Below are positions 56,111 to 64,000 of a stretch of 64,000 nucleotides of DNA, one piece after another (within the stretch, counting starts at the first letter, position 1; every line of letters starts with the position of its first letter). Both the position numbers and the translations under genes were made by a program. Source of the stretch: Castanea sativa. Lineage: Eukaryota; Streptophyta; Magnoliopsida; Fagales; Fagaceae. The notes beneath the pieces are model-generated. The model saw nothing but the letters and a program-made list of their open reading frames with translations. It was not told where the DNA came from and ran no database searches. The DNA lies in assembly GCF_040712315.1 (NCBI RefSeq), contig NC_134022.1, positions 2,790,001-2,854,000 of the forward strand, in the 5' to 3' direction.

Positions 56111-56410
56111 TAAGAGTTAAGACAAAAAAAAATACGATTGTGTGTGTCAATCACCAATCGTATTTCTGATTGATCACCAAATTATGTCATTTTAGACACT
56201 TAACTCTCAATCTCCAAAACAACGTCGTTTAGGTTATTATTACTGTGCAAGATATTTTCATCTATTTTGTTCTCAACCACACATGTTGAACTCTCTCAAC
56301 CATGTAATTTTTCCTTGACCCAATCCTGCCGAAAAAACAGTGATTTTTCCCTTTTATTCTCAATTCTCACCTAAAATACTTGGCCTCTCCTCTCTCTCAT
56401 CTTAGAAAAT
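56111..56410. other. Spacer
   Basis: Nothing recognised between the duplicated gene start and the palindrome array. Confidence 0.35.
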
Positions 56411-56412
56411 TA

Positions 56413-56960
56413 ATTGCAATAACTTACCACTGTGGTAGTAACTTATTGCAACCAAATATTTGTTGCAATAACCTATCGCAACAAAAACATTTGTTGCAAA
56501 CCTATTGCAACAAAATAGTTTGTTGCAATATGTTTCCAAAGGTGGTAGTAACTTATTGCAACAAAAAATTTTGTTGTGGTATCCTATTGCAACAAAACAT
56601 TTTGTTGCAATAACCTATTACAACAAAAAAATTTGTTGCAATACGTTTCCCGGCTTACCCACCATATCTATTACAACAAATGTTTTTGTTGTAATAGGTT
56701 ATTGCAACAAAAACATTTGTTGCAATACCCTATCGCAACAAAATAATTTGTTGCAATATGGAAAAACAATGAGACAAATTCATTAAAATCAATTAATCAA
56801 TCAATAGGTGAAACTAGTAAACCCAGTATTAAAATCAATCGAATTCATGTACAATCTTCTTCTAATTCAAAAGATGGGAAAAAAAAATCAAACTTGAAAT
56901 TGAAAATTTAATGATTTTTTTTACCCTATAATAAATGAATAGGTTGTGAAGTACCAGAAT
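56413..56960. repeat. Palindrome array 1 (nine TTGCAACAAA hairpins)
   Basis: Nine short palindromes of about 25 bp (TTGCAACAAA, 2-5 bp, TTTGTTGCAA) start at about 56445, 56477, 56504, 56554, 56587, 56617, 56669, 56702 and 56732. Spacers are 3-30 bp, often containing CCTAT. A smaller palindrome TACCACTGTGGTA precedes them. The array is followed by about 200 bp of unique-looking text (CAATAGGTGAAACTAGTAAA and TGTACAATCTTCTTCTAATT). The same order of units, spacers and tail recurs at 60188-60665. Confidence 0.85.
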
Positions 56961-57366
56961 CTCCATACATTCTTCTCAAAGCTTGAGGAGAGCCTCCAAT
57001 GGGGACACGACCACGAAGAACCACGCCATCGATGTCAAACGCAAATCCAAAAGAAGGCCTAAAAATTCACAAAAATCAACTACTGGTAATCAAAATTTTG
57101 AGCTGTTTCTCGCTTTTTTATGCTATGATAAGACAAAAAAGTTTGAATCAAGATTCAAAATCACGGTATCTTTACAGTTTCGCAAAAAGTAAGGGCTTAG
57201 TCAAAATGATAGTTAACACAACATTGAATAGAGAATAGAGAAGAGATACGTACTTGGGAGTTTAATGGAAGGATTACTGATAGAATAAAAATTATTAAAT
57301 GGGTTAATTATCATTTCGCTCCCTAAACCTGGAAAATTAGTAAGTACTCTACTATAAATATGTACT
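56961..57366. other. Spacer
   Basis: Overlapping plus-strand frames at 56983-57238 are Lys-rich and without motif. No gene call is made. Confidence 0.35.
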
Positions 57367-57431
57367 CCCTCCTCTCACATAAATGATAAGTCTAATTTAA
57401 TTAGTAGGGCCTACCATGTGAGAGGAAGGAG
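57367..57431. repeat. Short hairpin, Stowaway-like
   Basis: CCTCCTCTCACAT and ATGTGAGAGG...GGAGG form an inverted pair around about 35 bp. CTCCCTCC at the left resembles Stowaway MITE ends. It is too short and too diverged to assign firmly. Confidence 0.35.
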
Positions 57432-57667
57432 GACGCATTGATTTTGCTCCCCATGTGGCAAGTCCAATTTAGAACATCCTAATTGAATTTAGATCCCGCA
57501 AGCAAAGTACTTCTTTGGGTATATATTTGAAATTCTATTCTACATTATTCATTTAATTATTTATTTTTGAAACCATTCTATATTCAGATCAATTATGAAT
57601 AACTAAGAATGAAGGATTAATAGCCAAAATCTCAACAGCTTACTAAATTCTTAAACATGTGCAGTTC

Positions 57668-57742
57668 CTGCTTTGTGAGACCGCTTAGCTTACAGGTTAA
57701 AGCATTGCTTTTGAAATGCAAAGGTCCTTAGTTTGAACCCCG
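57668..57742 (+). other. tRNA-like or SINE-head sequence
   Basis: The sequence has an A-box-like TAGCTTACAGGTTAAAGCA, an anticodon-arm-like TTGCTTTTGAAATGCAA with a 7-base loop, and a B-box-like AGTTTGAACCCC. The loop would place TGA as anticodon (Ser). The acceptor stem does not pair well, so a functional tRNA is unlikely. A tRNA-derived SINE head or tRNA relic is more plausible. Confidence 0.35.
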
Positions 57743-59735
57743 TGGATGGCTTTTCCTTAATTGCTTGCCTTTTGACACAATTCCAATTCAATTTGAGAAT
57801 TAACAACTCCTAAACCACAAATAAAAGTACACTCATTTGGAGTAGTTTAAGGGCTATTGAGACTCAATGGTTCGCAACCCCTGCCCTGAACCTAACCAAA
57901 CACTCATATCTTTACGGTCCAAATGGATAATCACTGATTGCGTGTGTGAATTACCAATTGGAAAAAAAAAATGGAATTGTAAGTCATTCATCAAGTAAAA
58001 CATCAATTAATGACAAGATAGAGATGATATATTCAACAAAAAGATAAACATGCTGGCTAAGGGAACTTCTTTTTTGGTGGATCAAAATGTCATTTAGCTA
58101 TGTTTCATTCAATCCAATCCTTTAGATTTTAGATTTATTCAATTATAGGCATGTTTTGTATTTTAGCCAAAAAAACAAGAAATTTAATGGCTTTTGTTTT
58201 TCCCTCTTTCTATTTTTCTAATAACATTATTACAGGTCATAATGGCTTTCACATTTAATTGTATGATTGTATTCGATTTTTCAATTTTTCTCAAACAGAT
58301 GTATGGAATCAAATGTGTTACAACTTACAAGTTGTAACCTTGACATTCAATTGGAAATGTAAGACTTCAAAATGCTCTAAGAAAACTATAGTTGTAAAGC
58401 AAGATGGAAAAGACCTGGAAGAAATACCTACCAATGTACTTCATGTGGTGGTTATATGTTCAAGTTTTCAAAGTGTATTGGCCTAAACATCAACTTGGGA
58501 CTTGGGAGAAAGGCCAATCAGTTGAGCAAAGATAGAATCCTATTTATGGGTTATATGTTCAAATGTACAAAGTGTACTCCAATTTGTATCTTGCTTAATT
58601 AGTAAAGTGTTCAATGATAATGGTGTAACAATTATGTAATGATAGTTTAAGTGTTTATGAGAGCTGCAAGGATATATAATAGCTTCCATATATGTAATGA
58701 CAACTTCTGTGTCAAATATAATTATGTTTATTTATAAAAGAAAATATCCAAATTTGTATATGAATTGAATAATATGCAAGGTGGACCCTGTTTGTGATAA
58801 TTTGTCCACAAAATTTTGGTTGTTTGCACATTTATTGTTGATGATAACAAAACACAAATTACACAATAAATTATACATAGGTACAAAATTTTGATTAATG
58901 ACAAATTGAGGATCATAATCTGCATAAATTGCACAAGATGTAGAAAATTTTATTAATAACAAAATTGCTCATGATAATATCACACATGAAACACTAGTAC
59001 AAGCTACAAACCAATTGGCATATAAAAGTATAAACAACCATTAGAGCACTTAGTCACAACATGTCCCAAAGATGACAAAACACAATCCTAAAGAAAATTG
59101 CTCGATACTATGAACCACTATTTCTCTCTGCTTGCAACACTTCCTTGAGTTAAGGGACCTCTTGCATCATCAATTTTTGTGGCTGGAGCTTGCAACACGT
59201 GATCTTCTATCTTGAGGAGATGCTTTTGCAACACTTGCAAATAAACCATTTTGATCTAATGCAGCACTTGTACAGGACATCTACAAGAAAACAATTACAC
59301 ATTACAAAAAAGAACTATATTAAGCACTTATCATATTTTTCTTATGACTCATCAAGAATACTAAAAAAGAAATGAAAAACATTAGTGAACCATATAGCAA
59401 TCTTAACATTAGATGAACTAAAGTTTTTAATCACGTATCTAAATTATCCTCACATCACATATGTAGTTTTGCCAAACTTGTAAAATTTTACATACCCAAA
59501 ATAGTATGGCACAATCAAACCTCAATTGCACCTTATCATCAATCACGACCCATTAGTCAAAGACAGCAAAAAATACCAAGGCAAAGTTCATGGTCTCAAA
59601 CTCTATTATCTTGATTCCAACATGCTTAAACTAATGTTCTATTAAGAGTGTATATATCCAATATGCTGGTGTATTAATTGGTTTTCAGTCACAGTTCAAT
59701 TTGTTCCTTTAGCCATAGCACATAGGCAAGGTTTT
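57743..59735. other. AT-rich intergenic stretch
   Basis: No recognised gene. The plus strand at 58300-58600 has protein-like pieces in shifted frames (MEKTWKKYLPMYFMWWLYVQ) after an acceptor-like CTCAAACAG. It matches nothing I know. Confidence 0.3.
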
Positions 59736-60908
59736 TATTTGGAGAAACTAAATCTTTTAGTAACAAATTATAGACATAAATGAAACCTTCATTACCTTCA
59801 CCAATTTGAAGCTGTCATGTAATTTAGCAAATTAGGGAAGTTATTATCTTCCAGTGGGGAACCAAGTGTGTTATCTCTTTCTCTCATTAATCACACCTTT
59901 TTTTGGTGAAACTAGTAAATCCAGTATAAAAACCAATCAATCAATCATATTCATGTGCAATCTTCTTCTAATTCAAAAGATGGAAAAAAATAGAAATCCA
60001 AACTTGAAATCTTCTTCTAATTCAACTAACCAAACATGTTTTTGATTTCAAAAATACAAGAAAATTGTTATTTTCTTTATATTCCCAAAAACAAGTTTTT
60101 GAAAATAGAAAACAAAAACTGTTACCAAACATAACCTAACATTTTGTAAGTGTGTTTAGTATGCTCGAGGTCTTGATCTCAATTTAATTACCACTGTGGT
60201 AGTAACTTATTGCAACAAAAAATTTGTTGCAATTATCTATCTCAACAAAAACATTTGTTGCAATACACTATCACAACAAAATAATTTGTTGCAAAAATCT
60301 ATCGCAACAAAATAGTTTGTTGCAATATGTTTCCAAAGGTGTTAGTAACCTATTGCAACAAAATTTTTTGTTGTGATAACCTATTGGAACAAAACAATTT
60401 GTTGCAATAGTTTCCCGGCTTACCCGCCATATCTATTACAACAAATTTTTTTGTTGTAATAGGTTATTGCAACAAAAACATTTGTTGCAATATGGAAAAA
60501 AAAAAAAAAGACAAATTCATTAAAATCAATCAATCAATCAATCAATAGGTGAAACTAGTAAACCCAATATTAAAATCATTCAAATTTATGTACAATCTTC
60601 TTTTAATTCAAAAGATGGGAAAAAAAATTCAAACTTGAAATTGAAAATATAATGGAGTTTTTTTTACCTTAGTGATTAGAGTAGCACGAGCCTAAGAAGC
60701 AAACCCTTGGGTTTTCAGGCAGCAATAAGGAGGTGGAGAAACTAAATCTTTTAGTAACAAATCATAGACATAAATGAAACCTTCATTACCTTCACCAGTT
60801 AATTTGAACCTGTCATGTAATTTAGCAAATTAAGGAAGTTATCATCTTCCTATGGGGAATTAAGTGTGTTATCTCTTTCTTTCATTAATGAGACCTTTTT
60901 GGGTACAT
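59736..60908. repeat. Local segmental duplication, two copies
   Basis: The block 59741-59905 (GGAGAAACTAAATCTTTTAG through ATCTCTTTCTCTCATTAAT) recurs at 60735-60900 with few changes. A further block (GTGAAACTAGTAAA..., TCTTCTTCTAATTCAAAAGA) occurs at 56809-56895, 59906-60010 and 60548-60625. It links both palindrome arrays and the segment between them into one duplicated unit. Confidence 0.8.
60188..60493. repeat. Palindrome array 2 (eight hairpins)
   Basis: Eight palindromes of the TTGCAACAAA/TTTGTTGCAA type start at about 60208, 60241, 60270, 60302, 60352, 60383, 60435 and 60467. They have the same landmark spacers as array 1: TTTCCAAAGGTG between the fourth and fifth units, and TTTCCCGGCTTACCC before the TTACAACAAA variant. 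Array 1 has one more unit at its right end. Confidence 0.85.
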
Positions 60909-61097
60909 GTGCAACGTGTACACACAGGAAAGCACATATCACATAATCAATGGGACAATTTATCAAACAATTGGAATGCAAACGAATGAACCTAAGCTGT
61001 GAACTTAATTGACCATGGAATCCTAAAGACCTAATACAAAGTTCATTTAATCTACATCATTCCATCAAAATCTATTTACAATCATCAAAAATCTATC

Positions 61098-61280
61098 CCT
61101 ACCTACTTTTTTGTTTTTGGGTATATTAAATGCTACTATGTGTCTTTGGTTTCAAACAAACCTCTTGGCCCACCCAAAAAATACCCTTAATTATTATAGC
61201 TAATACTTATTAAATACCACTACCTACTTTTTGTTTTTGGGTTTATTAAATGCCACTCTGTTTCTTTCGTTTCGAAACAA
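61098..61280. repeat. Short direct duplication
   Basis: CTACCTACTTTTTTGTTTTTGG...TATTAAATGCTACT at about 61100-61137 recurs at 61221-61255 (CTACCTACTTTTTGTTTTTGG...TTATTAAATGCCACT), about 120 bp apart. Confidence 0.5.
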
Positions 61281-61627
61281 AGCACAACTTCTAAATGAAC
61301 CATTGAGGAACCTTAAGTCCTCCACTAGCATGCTTAGCATTGAATTTTTTAGTCTGTCCCTACCATGTTATAATTTGAACTTTCTGCTCTATTTATCTAA
61401 CTACTAATAGTTTCATTCATAACTTAACTTTCTGCTCTAAAAAAAATTAAAAAGATCACTTATATGAGAAATATCTCAATAGATAAATGCAATATTATGA
61501 ATAAGTTTTTTCTTTTTTGTATAATTACATTAAATATCACTTAGTATTTAAATGAATAACTTTTAATTTTTCAAATTGGTCTCAAATATTATATATTCAC
61601 ATAATGTGTGTAAGTGCGTGTATTATA

Positions 61628-61671
61628 TATAAATTTTACCCCCCTCTCAACTCAAATTCTGGCTCCGCCAC
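61628..61671. mobile_element. Single hAT-like terminus
   Basis: AATTCTGGCTCCGCCACTA resembles the right end of hAT-type elements (reverse complement starts TAGTGGCGGAGCCAG). It is preceded by a CCCCCCTCTC block. The left end is not found in the window, so the element is truncated. Confidence 0.4.
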
Positions 61672-62269
61672 TAATTCAGCTCATCTTTTCTTATTGTCTT
61701 TTTTCTTTTTCTGTGCTTTGCTCCTTTTTTTCGTTTGGTTGCTGAAAATGAAGGAAAGTTTGTATCTTTGATTGGTTTGAATGACACGAAAAAGAAAAAT
61801 GAAGGAGGAAAATTTGTATCTTTAATCCGTTTGATCTACCAACCTTTTTTTTTTCTTTTTTCTTCTAAAGGTGATAAAGTGATAACATGAGGTGATACTT
61901 ATAAATGCACTAGTTTCACACCTTTGACCTTTCAGGCATTTTACAGACAATTAAACCACAAACCCACACGATTTTGATTAATCCAAATAACTAAAGGCAA
62001 TAAATTGCAAAGTCAAGCAACACTGATTTTCTCATATTATGTTTAACATTCACGAATTTCTCACAAATTTAAGTTGCATAAAAAGGAAACATATCCATAG
62101 TTCGAAAATTAAAGACACTTGGTAAATTTATGTTTTCATAGGACACACAATTTCCATGATCTTACACTTCAAAGCTTGACTTTTTAAATCAAGTAGTTGT
62201 ACCGCAAAAAACAAAAGCATCCTCCTTCGAGGTGTATGTAAGTTAAAAGAATTAGAAAAATTAAAAATT

Positions 62270-62432
62270 ATGAGTAATATTAAAAATTGTGAATGACATG
62301 GCTAAAATAGATAATTTGATATGGGGTGTTTTGAAAAATAAGTATGTAAAATAAGAAAAGTAGATTTTTATTCTAAAATAGGCAAATTTTTTTTTTTTTT
62401 TACACAAACTGATGTGAATACTCTTCTACCAC
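62270..62432. mobile_element. Half of a PIF/Harbinger-like MITE
   Basis: AAGTATGTAAAATAAGAAAAGTAGATTTTTA and ACAAACTGATGTGAATACTCTT match the right end of the element at 18904-19749 (GTAAAATAGAAAAAGTAGG, GGACTGATGTGG). The left end is missing. Confidence 0.45.
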
Positions 62433-62576
62433 TTGGTTAAGGGTAATTTTTTAAAATTAAAATGTATAAAACTAACTTACCCTTCGTGAGGTGTGATTAA
62501 AAAATCAAGACTCATCACCTGTTTATGAAAGGAACAATGTTTTACCTGAATAAGGTTAATAAACAACCAAACCTTA

Positions 62577-62909
62577 GAGAATTGGCATCTAGAGCATTTG
62601 ACAAGCTAAACACCAAAAACCATATCTCATGATATGTCAAATGCCAAAACAATTTGGTACATGCTATAGTGATGTTCCACTTTTAGTAGAGAAAGACAAA
62701 TGTGCTAAAATTTTAGGTATTATTTTATTATTTTCTCTCTCTTCTATTGATAAATAAATAAAAATAATAAAAAAGAATATTTAAATAAAGTAGTAAAAGA
62801 ATAGAAAATATGATTTAGGATATATTGTAAAGTGGTATATTAAAATAGATGAAGTAATTTTTTGATGTGTCAAAATACCTTTTTTTTAGCACAGCTAATA
62901 CTAATGCTC
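62577..62909. mobile_element. PIF/Harbinger-like MITE, 333 bp
   Basis: The ends GAGAATTGGCATCTAG and GAGCATTAGTATTAG (reverse complement) are similar, with TTA on the left and TAA on the right. The interior is AT-rich with a stretch near CTCTCTCTTCTATTG. The mismatch in flanks leaves the TSD uncertain. Confidence 0.45.
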
Positions 62910-62912
62910 TAA

Positions 62913-63764
62913 GATAATAAGCACCTATGTTTAGCATTCAAAATTGAATAATATCAATTGAATATGTAACTCAATCTTCAATTTAATTGTTTATAAAAAA
63001 AATTTCAGTTTAATTTGACTTGTTGTTTCTTAAAAAAAAATCATTGAGTTTATAATACACTCTTTTTACTAATCATGGTTAAATTTTGGTTAAAAAAATC
63101 AATAAAATTATGGAATACTCCATTCCTAATATTAAAACAAATGAAGGGAGTGTTATTTTTTTCAAATCTCTAGGGAAAATAATATAATTACAAAAAAAAA
63201 AAAAAAAATTCAATGTTTATCTTTGAACTCAGATGAGATGATCAAATGGCAGATAGAATTTATGGATTTACTTTACTTTATATTCTCAACAACAAAACAA
63301 AACATTGTGCAAATAAACTCTAAATAAAAAAAATAAAAACTATTTCTCAAAACACAAAAAAATAAAAAAAAACAAAACAAAACAAAAAAGGCCATCCACG
63401 GGAGAGGGATTTCGATTTGTCATTGCTCAAGATACACCAAAACTAAAAAAAGAAAAAATTGCAATTATTTCATTGATTTTTCTCGGAGCCAAACACAAAC
63501 AGTACTTGGTTTATTTATTTATTTGGGCCATAAATTTGAAGGCCCAATAACAATAAATATCCTATTTACATTTTTGTAGTAGAATCTTTATCTTGTTCAG
63601 CCTTCTTGTAGTACAATTCAAAGACACATCTGCAAAGCCCAAAAAGAGGCCCATAATTGGACTAGGGGAAGTACAAGATACAGGGTCAAGCGCCTTTTTA
63701 TTGCTATTTATTTTACTTTCACAAACAATTCGTTAAGTAATTTGAAACGAAATTGTGTTGCTAA
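62913..63764. other. AT-rich spacer
   Basis: Poly(A) at about 63191-63208 and A-rich runs near 63350-63390. No gene or element border recognised. Confidence 0.35.
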
Positions 63765-63905
63765 GTAGTCTTATTTGAAACGTGAGTTTTTGAAACTTGA
63801 GTTTTAGTAAGAACTTTAAAATAAAATAAAAAACACTTAAACTTAGGTTTTTTTCCATGAAACTTGAGTTTTTAAAACTTGAGTTACCCCTAGGAACTCA
63901 ACTTT
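63765..63905. repeat. CTTGAG palindrome cluster
   Basis: TGAGTTTTTGAAACTTGAGTTTT and, after about 70 bp, ATGAAACTTGAGTTTTTAAA then CTTGAGTTACCCC repeat the motif of 20100-20345 with CTTGAG in place of CTCGAG. Confidence 0.4.
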
Positions 63906-63934
63906 CATAGTCTTAAGCATTGTTATTGATTCCG

Positions 63935-64000
63935 TTCCGTTCCGGCCGGAACGGCCGGAATTTTTCGTTCCGGTATGCAAACCGGTACCGAGATACTTAA
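63935..64000. repeat. CCGGAACGG-rich element edge
   Basis: GTTCCGGCCGGAACGGCCGGAA is a short GC-rich palindrome in AT-rich surroundings. It is followed by GGTATGCAAACCGGTACCG, itself palindromic in part. It is cut by the end of the window. It looks like the start of a repeat element, of a kind I have seen in plant genomes but cannot name. Confidence 0.4.

Noticed and set aside
56380..56786. Cys/Asn/Gln-rich open frames on the plus strand
   Set aside because: They are translations of the palindrome array (CAACAA/TTGTTG words), not a Cys-rich peptide gene.
57668..57742. Functional tRNA-Ser gene
   Set aside because: The acceptor stem does not pair and the D-arm is irregular, so it was kept only as a tRNA-like sequence.
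56413..60493. Regularly spaced palindromes resembling a CRISPR array
   Set aside because: Spacers are 3-30 bp and not unique, units vary, no cas genes are present and the genome is plant. Structure is repeat-derived, not CRISPR.

Overview
This window reads as nuclear DNA of a woody eudicot, possibly of the oak/beech/chestnut type. That placement rests only on remembered similarity of repeat families and is weak. The DNA is AT-rich, full of simple repeats, and dominated by plant transposable elements: L1-type LINEs, Copia LTR elements, MITEs and hAT- or MULE-type non-autonomous elements. No rRNA gene, convincing tRNA gene, CRISPR array or bacterial feature is visible.

Layout. 1-10.9 kb is a graveyard of LTR and MITE sequence. 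It holds a gypsy-like LTR piece, a 4.97-kb LTR element (1514-6481, minus) whose interior carries a degenerate plant-transposon-type reading frame beside a Copia protease scrap, a Tourist-like MITE, a solo LTR with a perfect target-site duplication (TSD) at 8234-8926, and a long foldback MITE. 10.9-15.3 kb is a decayed L1 with an RNase H domain. 15.3-20.4 kb holds several MITEs, a tandem duplication built around (TA)n, and a PIF/Harbinger-type element. 20.5-21.7 kb is a broken copy of a plant coding sequence, tentatively TIC100-like.

22.5-33.9 kb is a nest. A Copia element (minus, Ale/Retrofit-like) has a near-complete L1 (minus) inside its 3' LTR. Putative exons lie on both sides (22.0-22.4 and 34.0-34.9 kb), so the Copia may have split a host gene that is now decaying. 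35.2-36.3 kb carries four well-spliced exons of a neprosin-domain (DUF239) gene on the minus strand. Its 5' part ends near a CTCGAG-rich repeat. 37.7-44.5 kb has a Copia fragment, a 579-bp foldback element with a 9-bp TSD inside a hAT-like shell, and a third L1 interrupted by a hAT element with an 8-bp TSD. At 44.93 kb there is a short relic of the proteasome ATPase RPT2.

47.8-54.6 kb is a Copia element with unusual TA...TA LTR ends, a 5-bp TSD and an 8-bp-TSD hAT inserted between its protease and integrase regions. At 55.2-55.7 kb lies the one clearly intact gene, a 167-residue membrane RING-H2 (ATL-type) E3 ligase on the minus strand. Its start region is duplicated about 320 bp upstream. 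56-61 kb holds two related arrays of short palindromes (TTGCAACAAA facing TTTGTTGCAA) and local segmental duplications. The rest is AT-rich and carries MITE pieces.

Most genes here do not work together in a pathway. The coherent story is nested transposition. The insertion order can be read directly: hAT into Copia, hAT into L1, L1 into Copia LTR, foldback into hAT-like shell.
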